Shown piece after piece: positions 40,075 through 49,532 of a stretch of 64,000 nt of DNA. Every line of letters starts with the position of its first letter. Positions within the stretch are counted from its first letter, which is position 1. Origin of the DNA: Zerene cesonia (taxonomy: Eukaryota; Arthropoda; Insecta; Lepidoptera; Pieridae); assembly GCF_012273895.1 (NCBI RefSeq), contig NW_024045131.1, positions 2,924,741-2,988,740 on the forward strand. The letters are read 5' to 3'. The translations under genes were made by a program, and so were the position numbers. A model generated the notes under the pieces. That model had not been told where the DNA came from, ran no database searches, and saw only the letters and a program-made list of their open reading frames with translations.

Positions 40075-40272
40075 AATTGCGCCCCTCGGTTTCACCCGCG
40101 TTAGTCGGTATACCGTAGGAATATCGGGATAAAAAGTTGCCTATATGTTATTCCAGTTATCCAGCTGTCTAAGTACCAAATTTCATTGCAATCGGTTCAG
40201 TAGTTTTTGCGTGAAAGAGCAACAAACGCACACACATCCTTACAAACTTTCGCATTTATAATATTGGTAGGA
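40075..40272 (-). mobile_element. Helitron-like H1, CTAG lost
   Basis: Starts 'aattgcgcccctcggtttca'. 5' complement 'ataatattggtagga', then extra TAGTAGGA-type units to 40295. Confidence 0.85.
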
Positions 40273-40326
40273 TAGTAGGATTAGTAGGATAGTCGGATGT
40301 AAGTTTTCTTTTGTCTTTAACTGCAG

Positions 40327-40345
40327 ACCTCTAAAACATCATCAG
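40327..40345 (+). other. Candidate 19-nt micro-exon
   Basis: Pyrimidine-rich 'tttcttttgtctttaactgcag', here as TTTTCTTTTGTCTTTAACTG then CAG, ends at 40326. It is followed by 19 nt and a donor CAG|GTATGT. If used, it would move the downstream exon (61785) into its other open frame. No homology support. Confidence 0.18.
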
Positions 40346-40599
40346 GTATGTTATTACTAAAAACCGGTAATAAAACCGTTAAAAACCGTGTCATTAACAT
40401 TAACGATAAAGTGCTTTAGTAACAGCAATTAACTCTTAATGTAATAAGTTAAATGATGTTTGAGTTTGTTTAATTGTAGATACTTTTAGGCGTGTTAAGG
40501 TGAAACTTTTTTGATTGGATTCTGCGAAAGTGTACAGCGATATCCACGTGTAAGAATTGAAGAAAGTTTAAATATGCAAAACAGGTATGAAATAAATAA

Positions 40600-40855
40600 T
40601 AGTTTAAAAAAACTAAAAAACACGCTTTAACAAAAATCATATTTTGCAAATTGAAAACTGGAATAATTTTATCAAATTAGTGTATTGTCATCGGTCCTCA
40701 ATAAATCTACAAAGTTTGAACGAAATCTGGCCGTTTAAAGTGGGTCAAAATCGCGCCCAAAGAAGTCGGTTACAAACAAACATACAAACAAACATACAAA
40801 CAAACATACAAACAAACATACAGGTGAAGCTAATAAAAAGCGTGTAAAAATACAA
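40600..40855 (+). mobile_element. R element with ACAAACAAACAT minisatellite
   Basis: 'aaaacacgctttaacaaaaa', 'cctcaataaatctacaaagt', 'gtgggtcaaaatcgcgccca', then four 12-bp ACAAACAAACAT units (40772-40819), then 'tgaagctaataaaaagcgtg'. The ends carry short inverted repeats (acacgcttt / aaagcgtgt). Confidence 0.7.
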
Positions 40856-40865
40856 TATCTTCTAC

Positions 40866-41019
40866 ACTTCTACACATTGTTTGTTTGTTTATAATTGATA
40901 ATCTCAAAAACTGCTGGATCGATTTCAAAATTTCTTTCACTATTCGAAAGCTGTAACTTCACTCAGTTTTATAGGCTATATATATATTTACCACGACCGA
41001 AGCCGGGGTGAACAGCTAG
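40866..41019 (+). mobile_element. Helitron-like H4, 5' truncated
   Basis: 'gtttgtttgtttataattga', 'aaactgctggatcgatttca', ending 'gccggggtgaacagCTAG'. Confidence 0.8.
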
Positions 41020-41023
41020 TAAT

Positions 41024-41246
41024 ATCCTACTAGTCCTACTATCCTACTATATAATATAATATTATAAATGCGAAAGTTTGTAAGGATGTGTGTGCGTTTG
41101 TTGCTCTTTCACGCAAAAAATTGAAGATTGCAATGAAATTTGTTACGTAGACAGCTGGACAACTGGAATAACATATAGGCAACTTTTAATCCCAATATTC
41201 CTACGGGATGCGAACTTACGCGGGTGAAACCTCCGGGCGCAGCTAG
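41024..41246 (+). mobile_element. Helitron-like H1 with triplicated 5' motif
   Basis: 5' end reads TCCTACTAG-TCCTACTA-TCCTACTA before 'taatattataaatgcg'. Ends 'ctccgggcgcagCTAG'. Confidence 0.88.
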
Positions 41247-41425
41247 TACCATATAATGCTACGAGTCGCGTGTTACTTTGTCTGCCGTGGCATGACCATT
41301 AGCTGATTGTATAGGGGTGACGTCACACTGTAAGGGGAAAACATTAGAAAACAATTTTTAAAATTGCCTCACATTACGTTTATTAAACTTCTTGAGAACA
41401 GAATTGGATGTAACGATATTTGCTA

Positions 41426-41580
41426 TATATTTTTTTTATGTCATAGCGAGCAACTGAGCTGGTGGTTCGCCTGATGGTAAACGATCACCACCGCCCATGA
41501 ATATTCGCAGAGGCTTAGACCTCTGAAAATGCGCTATGCGCTGCCCGCTTTTAAGGGATAAGGGATAAGGAAATGCGAAA
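41426..41580 (-). mobile_element. SINE S1, 3' half
   Basis: T-run, 'atgtcatagcgagcaactga', 'gtggttcgcctgatggtaaa', 'gcgctgcccgcttttaaggg'. Then a decayed Helitron piece (to 41655). Confidence 0.82.
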
Positions 41581-41664
41581 GTAACACTGTATTTCTGTCT
41601 GTCTGTTACGCTTTCCCGCCTAAACCACTGACCGCTGTTCTGCCTTATTCTTATCATTTTGGGT

Positions 41665-42815
41665 TATAAATAAAATAGAGTTTAAAAAAACTACAAAACA
41701 CGCTTTTCAAGCACATCAAACTAAAAACTATAAAATAATTTTTAATATAAGCTGAAAACAATAATGAACGAANNNNNNNNNNNNNNNNNNNNNNNNNNNN
41801 NNNNNNNNNNNNNNNNNNNNNNNNNNNNNNNNNNNNNNNNNNNNNNNNNNNNNNNNNNNNNNNNNNNNNNNNNNNNNNNNNNNNNNNNNNNNNNNNNNNN
41901 NNNNNNNNNNNNNNNNNNNNNNNNNNNNNNNNNNNNNNNNNNNNNNNNNNNNNNNNNNNNNNNNNNNNNNNNNNNNNNNNNNNNNNNNNNNNNNNNNNNN
42001 NNNNNNNNNNNNNNNNNNNNNNNNNNNNNNNNNNNNNNNNNNNNNNNNNNNNNNNNNNNNNNNNNNNNNNNNNNNNNNNNNNNNNNNNNNNNNNNNNNNN
42101 NNNNNNNNNNNNNNNNNNNNNNNNNNNNNNNNNNNNNNNNNNNNNNNNNNNNNNNNNNNNNNNNNNNNNNNNNNNNNNNNNNNNNNNNNNNNNNNNNNNN
42201 NNNNNNNNNNNNNNNNNNNNNNNNNNNNNNNNNNNNNNNNNNNNNNNNNNNNNNNNNNNNNNNNNNNNNNNNNNNNNNNNNNNNNNNNNNNNNNNNNNNN
42301 NNNNNNNNNNNNNNNNNNNNNNNNNNNNNNNNNNNNNNNNNNNNNNNNNNNNNNNNNNNNNNNNNNNNNNNNNNNNNNNNNNNNNNNNNNNNNNNNNNNN
42401 NNNNNNNNNNNNNNNNNNNNNNNNNNNNNNNNNNNNNNNNNNNNNNNNNNNNNNNNNNNNNNNNNNNNNNNNNNNNNNNNNNNNNNNNNNNNNNNNNNNN
42501 NNNNNNNNNNNNNNNNNNNNNNNNNNNNNNNNNNNNNNNNNNNNNNNNNNNNNNNNNNNNNNNNNNNNNNNNNNNNNNNNNNNNNNNNNNNNNNNNNNNN
42601 NNNNNNNNNNNNNNNNNNNNNNNNNNNNNNNNNNNNNNNNNNNNNNNNNNNNNNNNNNNNNNNNNNNNNNNNNNNNNNNNNNNNNNNNNNNNNNNNNNNN
42701 NNNNNNNNNNNNNNNNNNNNNNNNNNNNNNNNNNNNNNNNNNNNNNNNNNNNNNNNNNNNNNNNNNNNNNNNGAGTTACATACATACAAACATACAAGTG
42801 AAGCTAATAAAAGCG
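41665..42815 (+). mobile_element. R element containing assembly gap 1
   Basis: The left flank of the gap is the R start ('aaaaactacaaaacacgctt') and the right flank is the R end ('catacaagtgaagctaataa', 'aagcgtgtt'). The gap therefore probably hides only the middle of this repeat. Confidence 0.65.
41773..42772. other. Assembly gap 1 (1000 N)
   Basis: Exactly 1000 N, a scaffolding placeholder. Frames spanning it are meaningless. Confidence 0.99.
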
Positions 42816-42887
42816 TGTTAAAAATAGATGTTGGCCGATTCTCAGACCTAACCTACTACTAAGGCAACTACATACTATACACGATAA

Positions 42888-43070
42888 TCTTCTATATATA
42901 TAAAATTCTCGTGTCACAGTTTTCGTTGCCATACTCCTCCGAAACGGCTTGACCGATTTTGATGAAATTTTTTGTGCTTATCCGGTATCTATGAGAATCG
43001 GCCAACATCTATTTTTCATCCCCCTCAATGATCAGAGTAAGGCAAAACAGCGTTTGCCGGGTGCAGCTAG
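42888..43070 (+). mobile_element. Helitron-like H5b, complete
   Basis: Starts TCTTCTATATATATAAAATT, ends 'gtttgccgggtgcagCTAG'. A reverse H5 scrap lies just upstream (42822-42850). Confidence 0.9.
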
Positions 43071-43333
43071 TTTTTTATATAAGATATTCATAAGACAAAA
43101 TTACTATACGAATTTTGGATACAAACGAAAATCCCAAGGAAGAACCCTCGCATAAGCGTAAATGTTTTATTTTTAAGTCACCACATCCCCAGCGGAAGAG
43201 TTTCCTGTAATTACCGACTTAAATGCCGAATTTGCGTTGTTCTGAGTCGAGTTTTATTTTTTAGTGAGTTTATTGCGGAATACATTTTCTTTATATACGC
43301 GTGCTGCTTCTAACTCAAACATTTATATATTCA
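43071..43333. other. Spacer
   Basis: Nothing recognised. Confidence 0.4.
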
Positions 43334-43509
43334 CTAGCTGCACCCGGCAAACGCTGTTCTGCCTTACTCATTTAGGGGTATGAAAAATAGATGTTGGCCG
43401 ATTCTCATAGATACCGGATGAGCACAAAAAATTTCATCAAAATCGGTCAAGCCGTTTCGGAGGAGTATGGCAACGAAAACTGTGACACGAGAATTTTATA
43501 TATTAGAGA
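43334..43509 (-). mobile_element. Helitron-like H5b, complete
   Basis: Reverse CTAG at 43334, 'ctgcacccggcaaacgctgt', 5' complement 'gaattttatatattagaga'. Inverted relative to the copy at 42888. Confidence 0.9.
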
Positions 43510-43608
43510 TAAAGACTTGGTTTCGAAGGAAAAAATTACCATCAGTATGGAAAGTAGTTTCTAGTTGCTCTTTTAAAATCCTACCAGTGTTACAAAAAAA
43601 TTATATCA

Positions 43609-43742
43609 TCACTACATAGTATAAAACGAAGTCGCTTTCTCTTTTCCTATGGCCCTTTGTATGCTTAAATATTTAAAAATATGCTACGGATTTTGATGCG
43701 GTTTTTTTAATAGACAGAGTGTTTCAGGAGGAAGGTTTATAT
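43609..43742 (+). mobile_element. Helitron-like H2, 5' two-thirds
   Basis: 'TCACTACATAGTATAAAACG' to 'caggaggaaggtttatat', then cut by an inverted H1 3' end. Confidence 0.82.
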
Positions 43743-43746
43743 ATTA

Positions 43747-43858
43747 CTAGCTGCGCCCCACGGTTTCACCCGCGTAAGCCCGCATCCCGTAGGAATATCG
43801 GGATAAAAAGTTGCCTATATGTTATTCCAGTTGTCCAGTTGTCTACGTACCAAATTAT
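43747..43858 (-). mobile_element. Helitron-like H1, 3' half
   Basis: Reverse CTAG at 43747 to 'tgtctacgtaccaaat', then AT repeats. Confidence 0.82.
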
Positions 43859-43867
43859 ATTATATAA

Positions 43868-43922
43868 TACGTACTAATATATCACTTACGATAAACCCGG
43901 GCGGAGCCGGGGCGTGCAGCTA
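43868..43922 (+). mobile_element. Helitron-like H5a, 3' fragment
   Basis: 'cacttacgataaacccgggc', 'ggagccggggcgtgcagcta' with CTAT instead of CTAG. Confidence 0.65.
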
Positions 43923-43933
43923 TTGTATATATA

Positions 43934-44301
43934 ATCGATCCAATTGAAACCTGTTTCGGAGACATTTTCTCAACGACCCTCAATCGAATCGATGGAGTGG
44001 CTTACGAAGAGCCTCTTGCAGCAGTGTCCGAATCTCGATACAATGGCAGTCACGTATTTAAATTCAATATTGATGTGGCTTATCAGGGGCCTGGGTTCGA
44101 TTCCCGGTTGGGACGCACAAAAAAAAAAATGTCTCGGTCTGGCAGGACACAGAAGGCTGATCACCTACTTGTCCCTAAAGAAAATCGATCAGTGAAACAG
44201 ATGTATATCATCTGCCCCATACCCCAGTAGGGGACACGGGACTTCACTTTTATCAGGGTTCGAGAAAAATGCTTTTCTTTCCATTTTCCATTTGGTTTTG
44301 A
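43934..44301 (+). pseudogene. Open-frame remnant interrupted by SINE S2
   Basis: From 43934 an open frame of 51 codons with protein-like composition (contains GDIFSTTL and ESRYNGSHVFKF) reads to 44086. There S2 is inserted within the 9-bp duplication ttatcaggg. Without the SINE the frame would continue 15 codons to a TGA at 44299-44301. No family recognised; it may be a fossil exon or TE coding scrap. Confidence 0.3.
44089..44249 (+). mobile_element. SINE S2, 5' truncated, with 9-bp target duplication
   Basis: Starts at the B box ('cctgggttcgattcccggtt'). Complete 3' part to 'gggacttcactt'. The direct repeat ttatcaggg is at 44080-44088 and 44250-44258. Confidence 0.88.
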
Positions 44302-44304
44302 TAA

Positions 44305-44512
44305 TCCTACTATCCTGCTAATATTATAAATGCGGAAGTTTGTTAGGACGTGTATGTGTTTGTTGCTCTTTCACGCAAAAACTACACAACCGATTGCATT
44401 GAAATTTGGTACGTAGACAGCTGGCCAAGTGGAATAACATACAGGCAACTTTTTGTCCCAATATTCCTACGGGATACGGACTTACGCTGGTGAAACCGCG
44501 GGGCGCAGCTGG
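44305..44512 (+). mobile_element. Helitron-like H1, complete
   Basis: 5' end has two units (TCCTACTA-TCCTGCTA). Ends 'ccgcggggcgcagCTGG'. Confidence 0.9.
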
Positions 44513-44573
44513 TATAACATAAAAAGGACTGTATTTTTTAGCCTCTCCATTTTGTTATGGTAAACTAATTAAT

Positions 44574-44669
44574 CTGCCAACCCGCACTTGGCCAGCGTGG
44601 TGGATTATGGCCTGAACCCTCATAGGAGGCCTGTGTCCCAGCAGTGGGAACATATATGGGCTGATGATG
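44574..44669 (+). mobile_element. SINE S3, 5'-truncated 96-bp copy with 12-bp target duplication
   Basis: 'ctgccaacccgcacttggcc' to 'gggctgatgatg'. The direct repeat aaactaattaat is at 44562-44573 and 44670-44681. It shows S3 undergoes 5' truncation like a LINE. Confidence 0.92.
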
Positions 44670-44780
44670 AAACTAATTAATACGTCATAGGTTTTCTTCG
44701 TCGATAAAACGTATTGTGGTCCGATAATACTGAAAATCAAATATTTCTTTCTAATAATATTTAAATGTTGAAAATAAATG

Positions 44781-44805
44781 TTTCTTTCTTTCTTTCTTTC
44801 TTTCA
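44781..44805. repeat. (TTTC)n microsatellite
   Basis: About six TTTC units. Confidence 0.9.
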
Positions 44806-45061
44806 AAATCAATTGACTAAAATGTCGCTACGTGGTTTTCTATAATTGCCATAGCGCGACGTGGGCGGTTTCATTAGAGTTAAAGCAGCTCGCGAAGTGG
44901 TCGACTTGCAGCGACCGCGTACTGAGAATACCATAATAATTTATTCATCCTCACAGGTACATATACGCTTACTTGAGGCAAGTCAACATCAGAACATTAT
45001 ATTAATAATAGATACGCAATCAAAGTACGCATACCTACAAAAATAAACAATGAAGCGTGTT

Positions 45062-45177
45062 GAGAAAATATGAAAGAATAGAAAAAATTTGATCACGAGG
45101 CGGCGGATAAATTTTTTTCTATTCTTTCAAAATTTCTCATTTATAAAGCAATTCAATGATATAGAAGTAAAAATTAC
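45062..45177 (+). mobile_element. PAL-B with 12-bp target duplication
   Basis: 5' 'gagaaaatatgaaagaatag', 'tttgatcacgaggcggcgga', 'ttctattctttcaaaatttc', tail 'caattcaatgatatagaagt', 'aaaaattac'. The central T-arm is largely deleted. The direct repeat atgaagcgtgtt is at 45050-45061 and 45178-45189. Confidence 0.9.
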
Positions 45178-45330
45178 ATGAAGCGTGTTTTTTATTTTGT
45201 ACAAAAAAAAGTGTTTGTATGTTTTTCAGTGTATTGCATCGTTTTCGCCTATTGAGACTTGGCGATTGAGCATAACTTTTACTATTTCGTGTATGTAATT
45301 GAATGGGGTTTGATACTCACATATAATCTA

Positions 45331-45530
45331 CTAGCTGCGCCCCGCGGTTTCACCCGCATAAGTCCGTATCCCGTAAGAATATCGGGATAAAAAGTTGCCT
45401 ATGTGTGATTCCGGTTGTCCAGCTATCTACGCACCAAATTTCATTGCAATCGGTTGGGTAGTTTTTGCGTGAAAGAGCAACAAACGCACACACATCCTTA
45501 CAAATTTTCGCATTAATAATATAAGAAGGA
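45331..45530 (-). mobile_element. Helitron-like H1, complete
   Basis: Reverse CTAG at 45331; 5' complement 'aataatataagaagga'. Confidence 0.9.
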
Positions 45531-45832
45531 TAAATAAAAATAGTAGAATCGATTCGAAAAGAAGCATATGGTTGAATGAACAATGAATTGAATGTATGGT
45601 TTAGGTGAAATATTTATGTAACCGTTGTTTTATTATAAGTATTCGAGAATTCTCTGTGCGTGTTTGTTTTTGTACACTATATTATGTCCAGAGTATAAAA
45701 TAGTTTCTTTAGCCTCTAGAGACTTAATACTAAATTCATACTGTGTTGTTAGGTTGGATATTTAAATTGAATAAAAAATATTTCAATTTAGGCATTTCCA
45801 AAAAGTGACTCATACTCGATATTATTGAAATA
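45531..45832. other. AT-rich spacer
   Basis: Nothing recognised. Confidence 0.4.
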
Positions 45833-46027
45833 CTAGCTGCGCCCCGCGGTTTCACCCGCGTAAGTCCGTATCCCGTAGGAATATCAGGATAAAAAGCCAA
45901 TATGATATTCCAGTATTCCAGCTGTCTACGTATCTAATTTCATTGCAACCGATTGAGTAGTTTTTGCGTGAAAGAACAAAAAACACACACATCCTTACAA
46001 ACTTTCGCATTAACAATATTTGTAGGA
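45833..46027 (-). mobile_element. Helitron-like H1, complete
   Basis: Reverse CTAG at 45833; small deletion in 'aaaaagccaatatgatattc'; 5' complement 'acaatatttgtagga'. Confidence 0.88.
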
Positions 46028-46248
46028 AGTATTTATATATTTAGATTATTTTTATATCAATGAGTTTGAGCTTAAGTTTGAGTGTGAGTTTTATTCTAAA
46101 TTTATTCTAAAGTGTCTTGTCAACATAGTATCGCTTTTAATTATCTCTAAATGAGATATATAATGGAATGACTGTATAACATCCAGGCTGTTAACGAAGC
46201 GGCTTCTAACAGGCCAGGCTCTTAATTAAACGGATTATTAATAAGTAA

Positions 46249-46412
46249 TCTATACGAATGTTATAAAGCTGAAGCGTTTGTTTGTTTGAACGCACTTATC
46301 TCAGGAACTACTGGTTCGATTTGAAAAAATCTTTCAGTGTTAGATAGCCCATTTATTGAAGAAGGCTATAGGCTATATATGTACCACGGGCGAAGCCGGG
46401 GCGGACCGCTAG
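46249..46412 (+). mobile_element. Helitron-like H4, complete
   Basis: Starts TCTATACGAATGTTATAAAG, ends 'gccggggcggaccgCTAG'. Confidence 0.9.
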
Positions 46413-46579
46413 TTAATAACATATAAAAGGTTAGGTTAACATCTACTTACCCTCTATTTTTTGTAGTATTCTAGACTTTGCTCGTAGAGAATAAAATATA
46501 CCACGCAAGTTAACGAGGATATAGCGTGTTAGTAAAAGATAGATGTGCTAAAAAGATTGTCATTAATTTCGCTTACTAA

Positions 46580-46650
46580 TGAAGTGTACGCTAATGACAA
46601 TTGTAAAATAAATTATGTTTTTTCACCGACTTCAAAAGGAGGGGGTTTTA
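46580..46650 (+). repeat. 70-bp direct repeat, copy 1 (ACC-type)
   Basis: 'tgaagtgtacgctaatgaca', 'caccgacttcaaaaggaggg'. Copy 2 starts exactly 220 bp downstream, at 46800. Confidence 0.85.
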
Positions 46651-46653
46651 AAT

Positions 46654-46799
46654 TCTACTAACATTATAAATGCGAAAGTTTGTAAGGATGTGTGTGTTTG
46701 TTGCTCTTTCAGGCAAAAACTACTGAACCGATTGAAATTTGGTACGTTGACAGCTGGACAACTAGGACTTACGCGGGTGAAACCGCGGGGCGCAGCTAG
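46654..46799 (+). mobile_element. Helitron-like H1, internally deleted, between direct repeats
   Basis: Starts TCTACTAACATTATAAATGC; deletion joins 'cagctggacaac' to 'taggacttacgcgggtga'; ends 'gcagCTAG', immediately followed by repeat copy 2. Confidence 0.88.
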
Positions 46800-46870
46800 T
46801 GAAGTGTACGCTGATAACAATTGTGGAATGAATTATGTTTTTTGACCGACTTCAAAAGGAGGGGGTTTTA
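46800..46870 (+). repeat. 70-bp direct repeat, copy 2
   Basis: About 89% identical by eye to 46580-46650. A GAAA microsatellite follows (46875-46893). Confidence 0.85.
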
Positions 46871-47052
46871 TATTAGAAAGAAAGAAAGAAATAAATAAAA
46901 CAAGCTTTATTACCTCATAACATTCTCATTGGACTATATTTTTGTTTGTTACCACATAACTTATTACTGGTTGAACCAATTTTGATAGTTCTTCTTTTAT
47001 TTCAAAGCTCCCGCGTATCCCAATTGAATTGAGTTGTGATCTTATTAATCAA

Positions 47053-47241
47053 CCAGCTGCGCCCCGCGGTTTCACACGCGTAAGTCCGTATCCCGTAGGA
47101 ATATCGGGATAAAAAGTTACCTATATCTTATTCCAGTTGTCCAGCTGTCTTTCATTGCAATCGGTTCAGTAGTTTTTGCGTGAAAGAGCAACAAACACAC
47201 ACACATCCTTACAAACTTTCGGATTTATAATATTAATAGGA
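47053..47241 (-). mobile_element. Helitron-like H1, CTAG changed
   Basis: Starts CCAG (complement CTGG), 'ctgcgccccgcggtttcaca'; 5' complement 'ataatattaatagga'. An ~11-bp internal deletion removes 'acgtaccaaat'. Confidence 0.88.
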
Positions 47242-47606
47242 CAGGATAGTAGGATTCAAACAATTGGAAGTCGGTTCAGTCGTTTTAAAAAGTAATTACC
47301 CATTAATTAATGCAATAAACATTAAAATTTACACATGCAATATGCGAGCCATTATCCATCTATTCCTTCACAATTTCTCAATATGAGAGCTCTTCTATAA
47401 AATACATTTTCATAAAAGTGCTGAATCTTATTCGTTCTAATAAAAAACCAGCAAATGTTGCGTTATTATTTGTTGTTTTACAACCTTCGTGACTTGTTTA
47501 CGTGACGAAGCTTTTGCGTCGTGTTTTCATATTTCTCATTGATTTTTACGCGGTTTATCAAATTCGTGGAGCATAATAATGAATTAGGCGAAATATATCC
47601 ATATAT
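47242..47606. other. Spacer
   Basis: Nothing recognised. Confidence 0.4.
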
Positions 47607-47931
47607 ATTTTTTTTTATGTCAAAGCGGGCAACTGAGCTGGTGGTTCGCCTGATGGTAAGCGATCACCACCGCCCATGAACATTCGCAAAGGTAGGGCCT
47701 CTGCGAATGCGCTGCTCGCTTTTTTGGGGTAAGGGAAAAGGAATGGATTAACGACTGGAAAGAAGGAATGGACTGGGACGGGTGAGGAAAAGGAAACGGG
47801 CCTCCGGCTCCCCACTCACCGTACGAAACACAGTGGCATGCCACTATTTCACGCCGGTTTTCTGTGGGGGTGTGGTACTTCCCCGGTGCGAGCTGGCCCA
47901 ATTTGTGCCCAAGCGTGCTCGACTTCCACAA
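47607..47931 (-). mobile_element. SINE S1, full length
   Basis: T-run, 'atgtcaaagcgggcaactga', C/T-rich middle, head complement 'aagcgtgctcgacttccaca'. Confidence 0.9.
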
Positions 47932-47935
47932 TAAT

Positions 47936-48111
47936 ATATGTATATAAATGTAAGTGGTTTAGTTACACTACTTATAACTCAAGAACGGATTAACCGTTTT
48001 GGCTGTACATTTGTGGAGAGGTAGCAGGAGATAGGGTATGATCTGACTTGCGTGATAGGATATATAAAACAGGAACCTTGATATCCGGGCGGAGCCGGGA
48101 CGAGCGTCAAG
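47936..48111 (+). mobile_element. Chimeric Helitron: H6 5' half, H3 3' half
   Basis: 'gtggtttagttacactactt', 'aacggattaaccgttttggc' (H6) pass at about 48030 into 'agggtatgatctgacttgcg', 'gatatccgggcggagccggg', 'acgagcgtCAAG' (H3). Confidence 0.85.
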
Positions 48112-48262
48112 TGAGAAATAAATTAAACGCTACTTTATGTATGTGAGAGACAAGTTTATTAACTTTTCTTTTTTGTTATTATTGCTAATTTGGGGATAGA
48201 ATAACGACGTGTTAAGGTCACTATTGGGAGAAGCCAGAGGCTCCTCAGACACAGTGTTTAAT

Positions 48263-48567
48263 CATATCATCATCATCATCATATCGACCATATATGTTCC
48301 CACTGCTAGGGCACAGGCCTCCTATGAGGGTTCAGGCCATAATCCACCGCTGGCCAAGTGCAGGTTGGCAGAAGTCACATGTCATCGATCGGTTATGCCG
48401 GTTTCCTCACGATGTTTTCCTTCACTGTTTTAAGCAGTGGTGATGTTATCCACATCTGCAGATAAATTTAAAAATCAATTTATTTCGTGCCCGCTCGTCT
48501 GGTCTCGAACCCCGACTAATCGATTTTGAAGTCCGAGGTTCTCACCACTGAACCACCACTGCTTCAA
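48263..48567 (-). mobile_element. SINE S3, full length with 8-bp target duplication
   Basis: From ATCATCATC tail complement to 'ctgaaccaccactgctt'. B-box complement 'ggtctcgaacc'. The direct repeat tgtttaat is at 48255-48262 and 48568-48575. Confidence 0.9.
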
Positions 48568-48575
48568 TGTTTAAT

Positions 48576-49161
48576 ATATTAGGTTACATATTAGTTTTAA
48601 TATGTCATATATTATATAATATTATCAAACTGACCCGGGAAACTTTCCCATGACTTTTTGCCGGGACACCCTTATCATTTAGGTGTACAAATAATACTTA
48701 ATTGGGTAGATTTATATAAATGTGTATTGTGCAAAACTCATTTAAACTCAAATGAATATGATGATAGGTGATACAGGGTTAAAATTAATGATGATTTACT
48801 AGCTTAACGCCCGCGGCTTCGTATGCATATTAAAGAAAATTTATAGTTGTCATTAGTCACATTTTTAATATAGCGCCATCTAACGGAATTTATAAAATTT
48901 ACAAAAGCGTTAAACAATGAATCTTCCCATGGGAATGACATGCTCTTCCGCGAAAAAATGTAACCTACAACACCCTCTAGCCAAAAGGCTAGTCAGAAGA
49001 CTATCTCCAGATATAAAAATCACATCAAAAACCCGCTCCGTTGGGTCGTGAAAGAAGACCAAAGAAATACAGTTTTAGTAAGAATAAGCCACAGATAATA
49101 TAATACTACAGATGAAACAGATGAAAAAGATATTCATTAATTTAGTATGAATATAATAAAA
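48576..49161. other. Spacer with decayed Helitron termini
   Basis: A reverse 3' end at 48799 ('ctagcttaacgcccgcggct') breaks off after 35 bp. GCGCCATCT at 48873-48881 matches the 12.8 kb cluster motif. Confidence 0.4.
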
Positions 49162-49385
49162 TCCTACTAATATTATAAATGCGAAAGTTTGTAAGGATGT
49201 GTGTGTGTTTGTTGCTGTTTCACACAAAAGCTACCGAACGGATTGCAATGAAATTTGCTACGTAGATAGCTGGACAACTGGAATAACATATAGGCCACTT
49301 TTTATCCCGATATTCCTATACGCAATTATATAAAAATATATATAGGATACGCAATTACGCGTGTGAAACGGCAGGGCGCAGCTAG
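49162..49385 (+). mobile_element. Helitron-like H1 with internal insertion
   Basis: Starts TCCTACTAATATTATAAATG; about 30 bp of AT-rich sequence splits the 'tattccta' block; ends 'gcagggcgcagCTAG'. Confidence 0.88.
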
Positions 49386-49532
49386 TATAACATAATATTA
49401 TATTATAACTGTAATCTGAGATTATGAAGAGAAATGAGACCTACTATGCTAGCACTATAATTTCTTAAGATTGATGATAACGTATTAGACAAAGGGGTCC
49501 AGAAGGATGGGCAAATATTATTATATAAAGTT

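Noticed and set aside
40772..40819. CRISPR-like array
   Set aside because: Pure 12-bp tandem repeat without spacers, in a eukaryotic TE.
41728..42801. Long frames of about 350 residues on both strands
   Set aside because: They run through the 1000-N gap and have almost no real sequence.
44930..44965. Third ratchet-like site (cctcacag|gtacat)
   Set aside because: The donor GTACAT is a weak match and no CTAAT branch point stands at a suitable distance.
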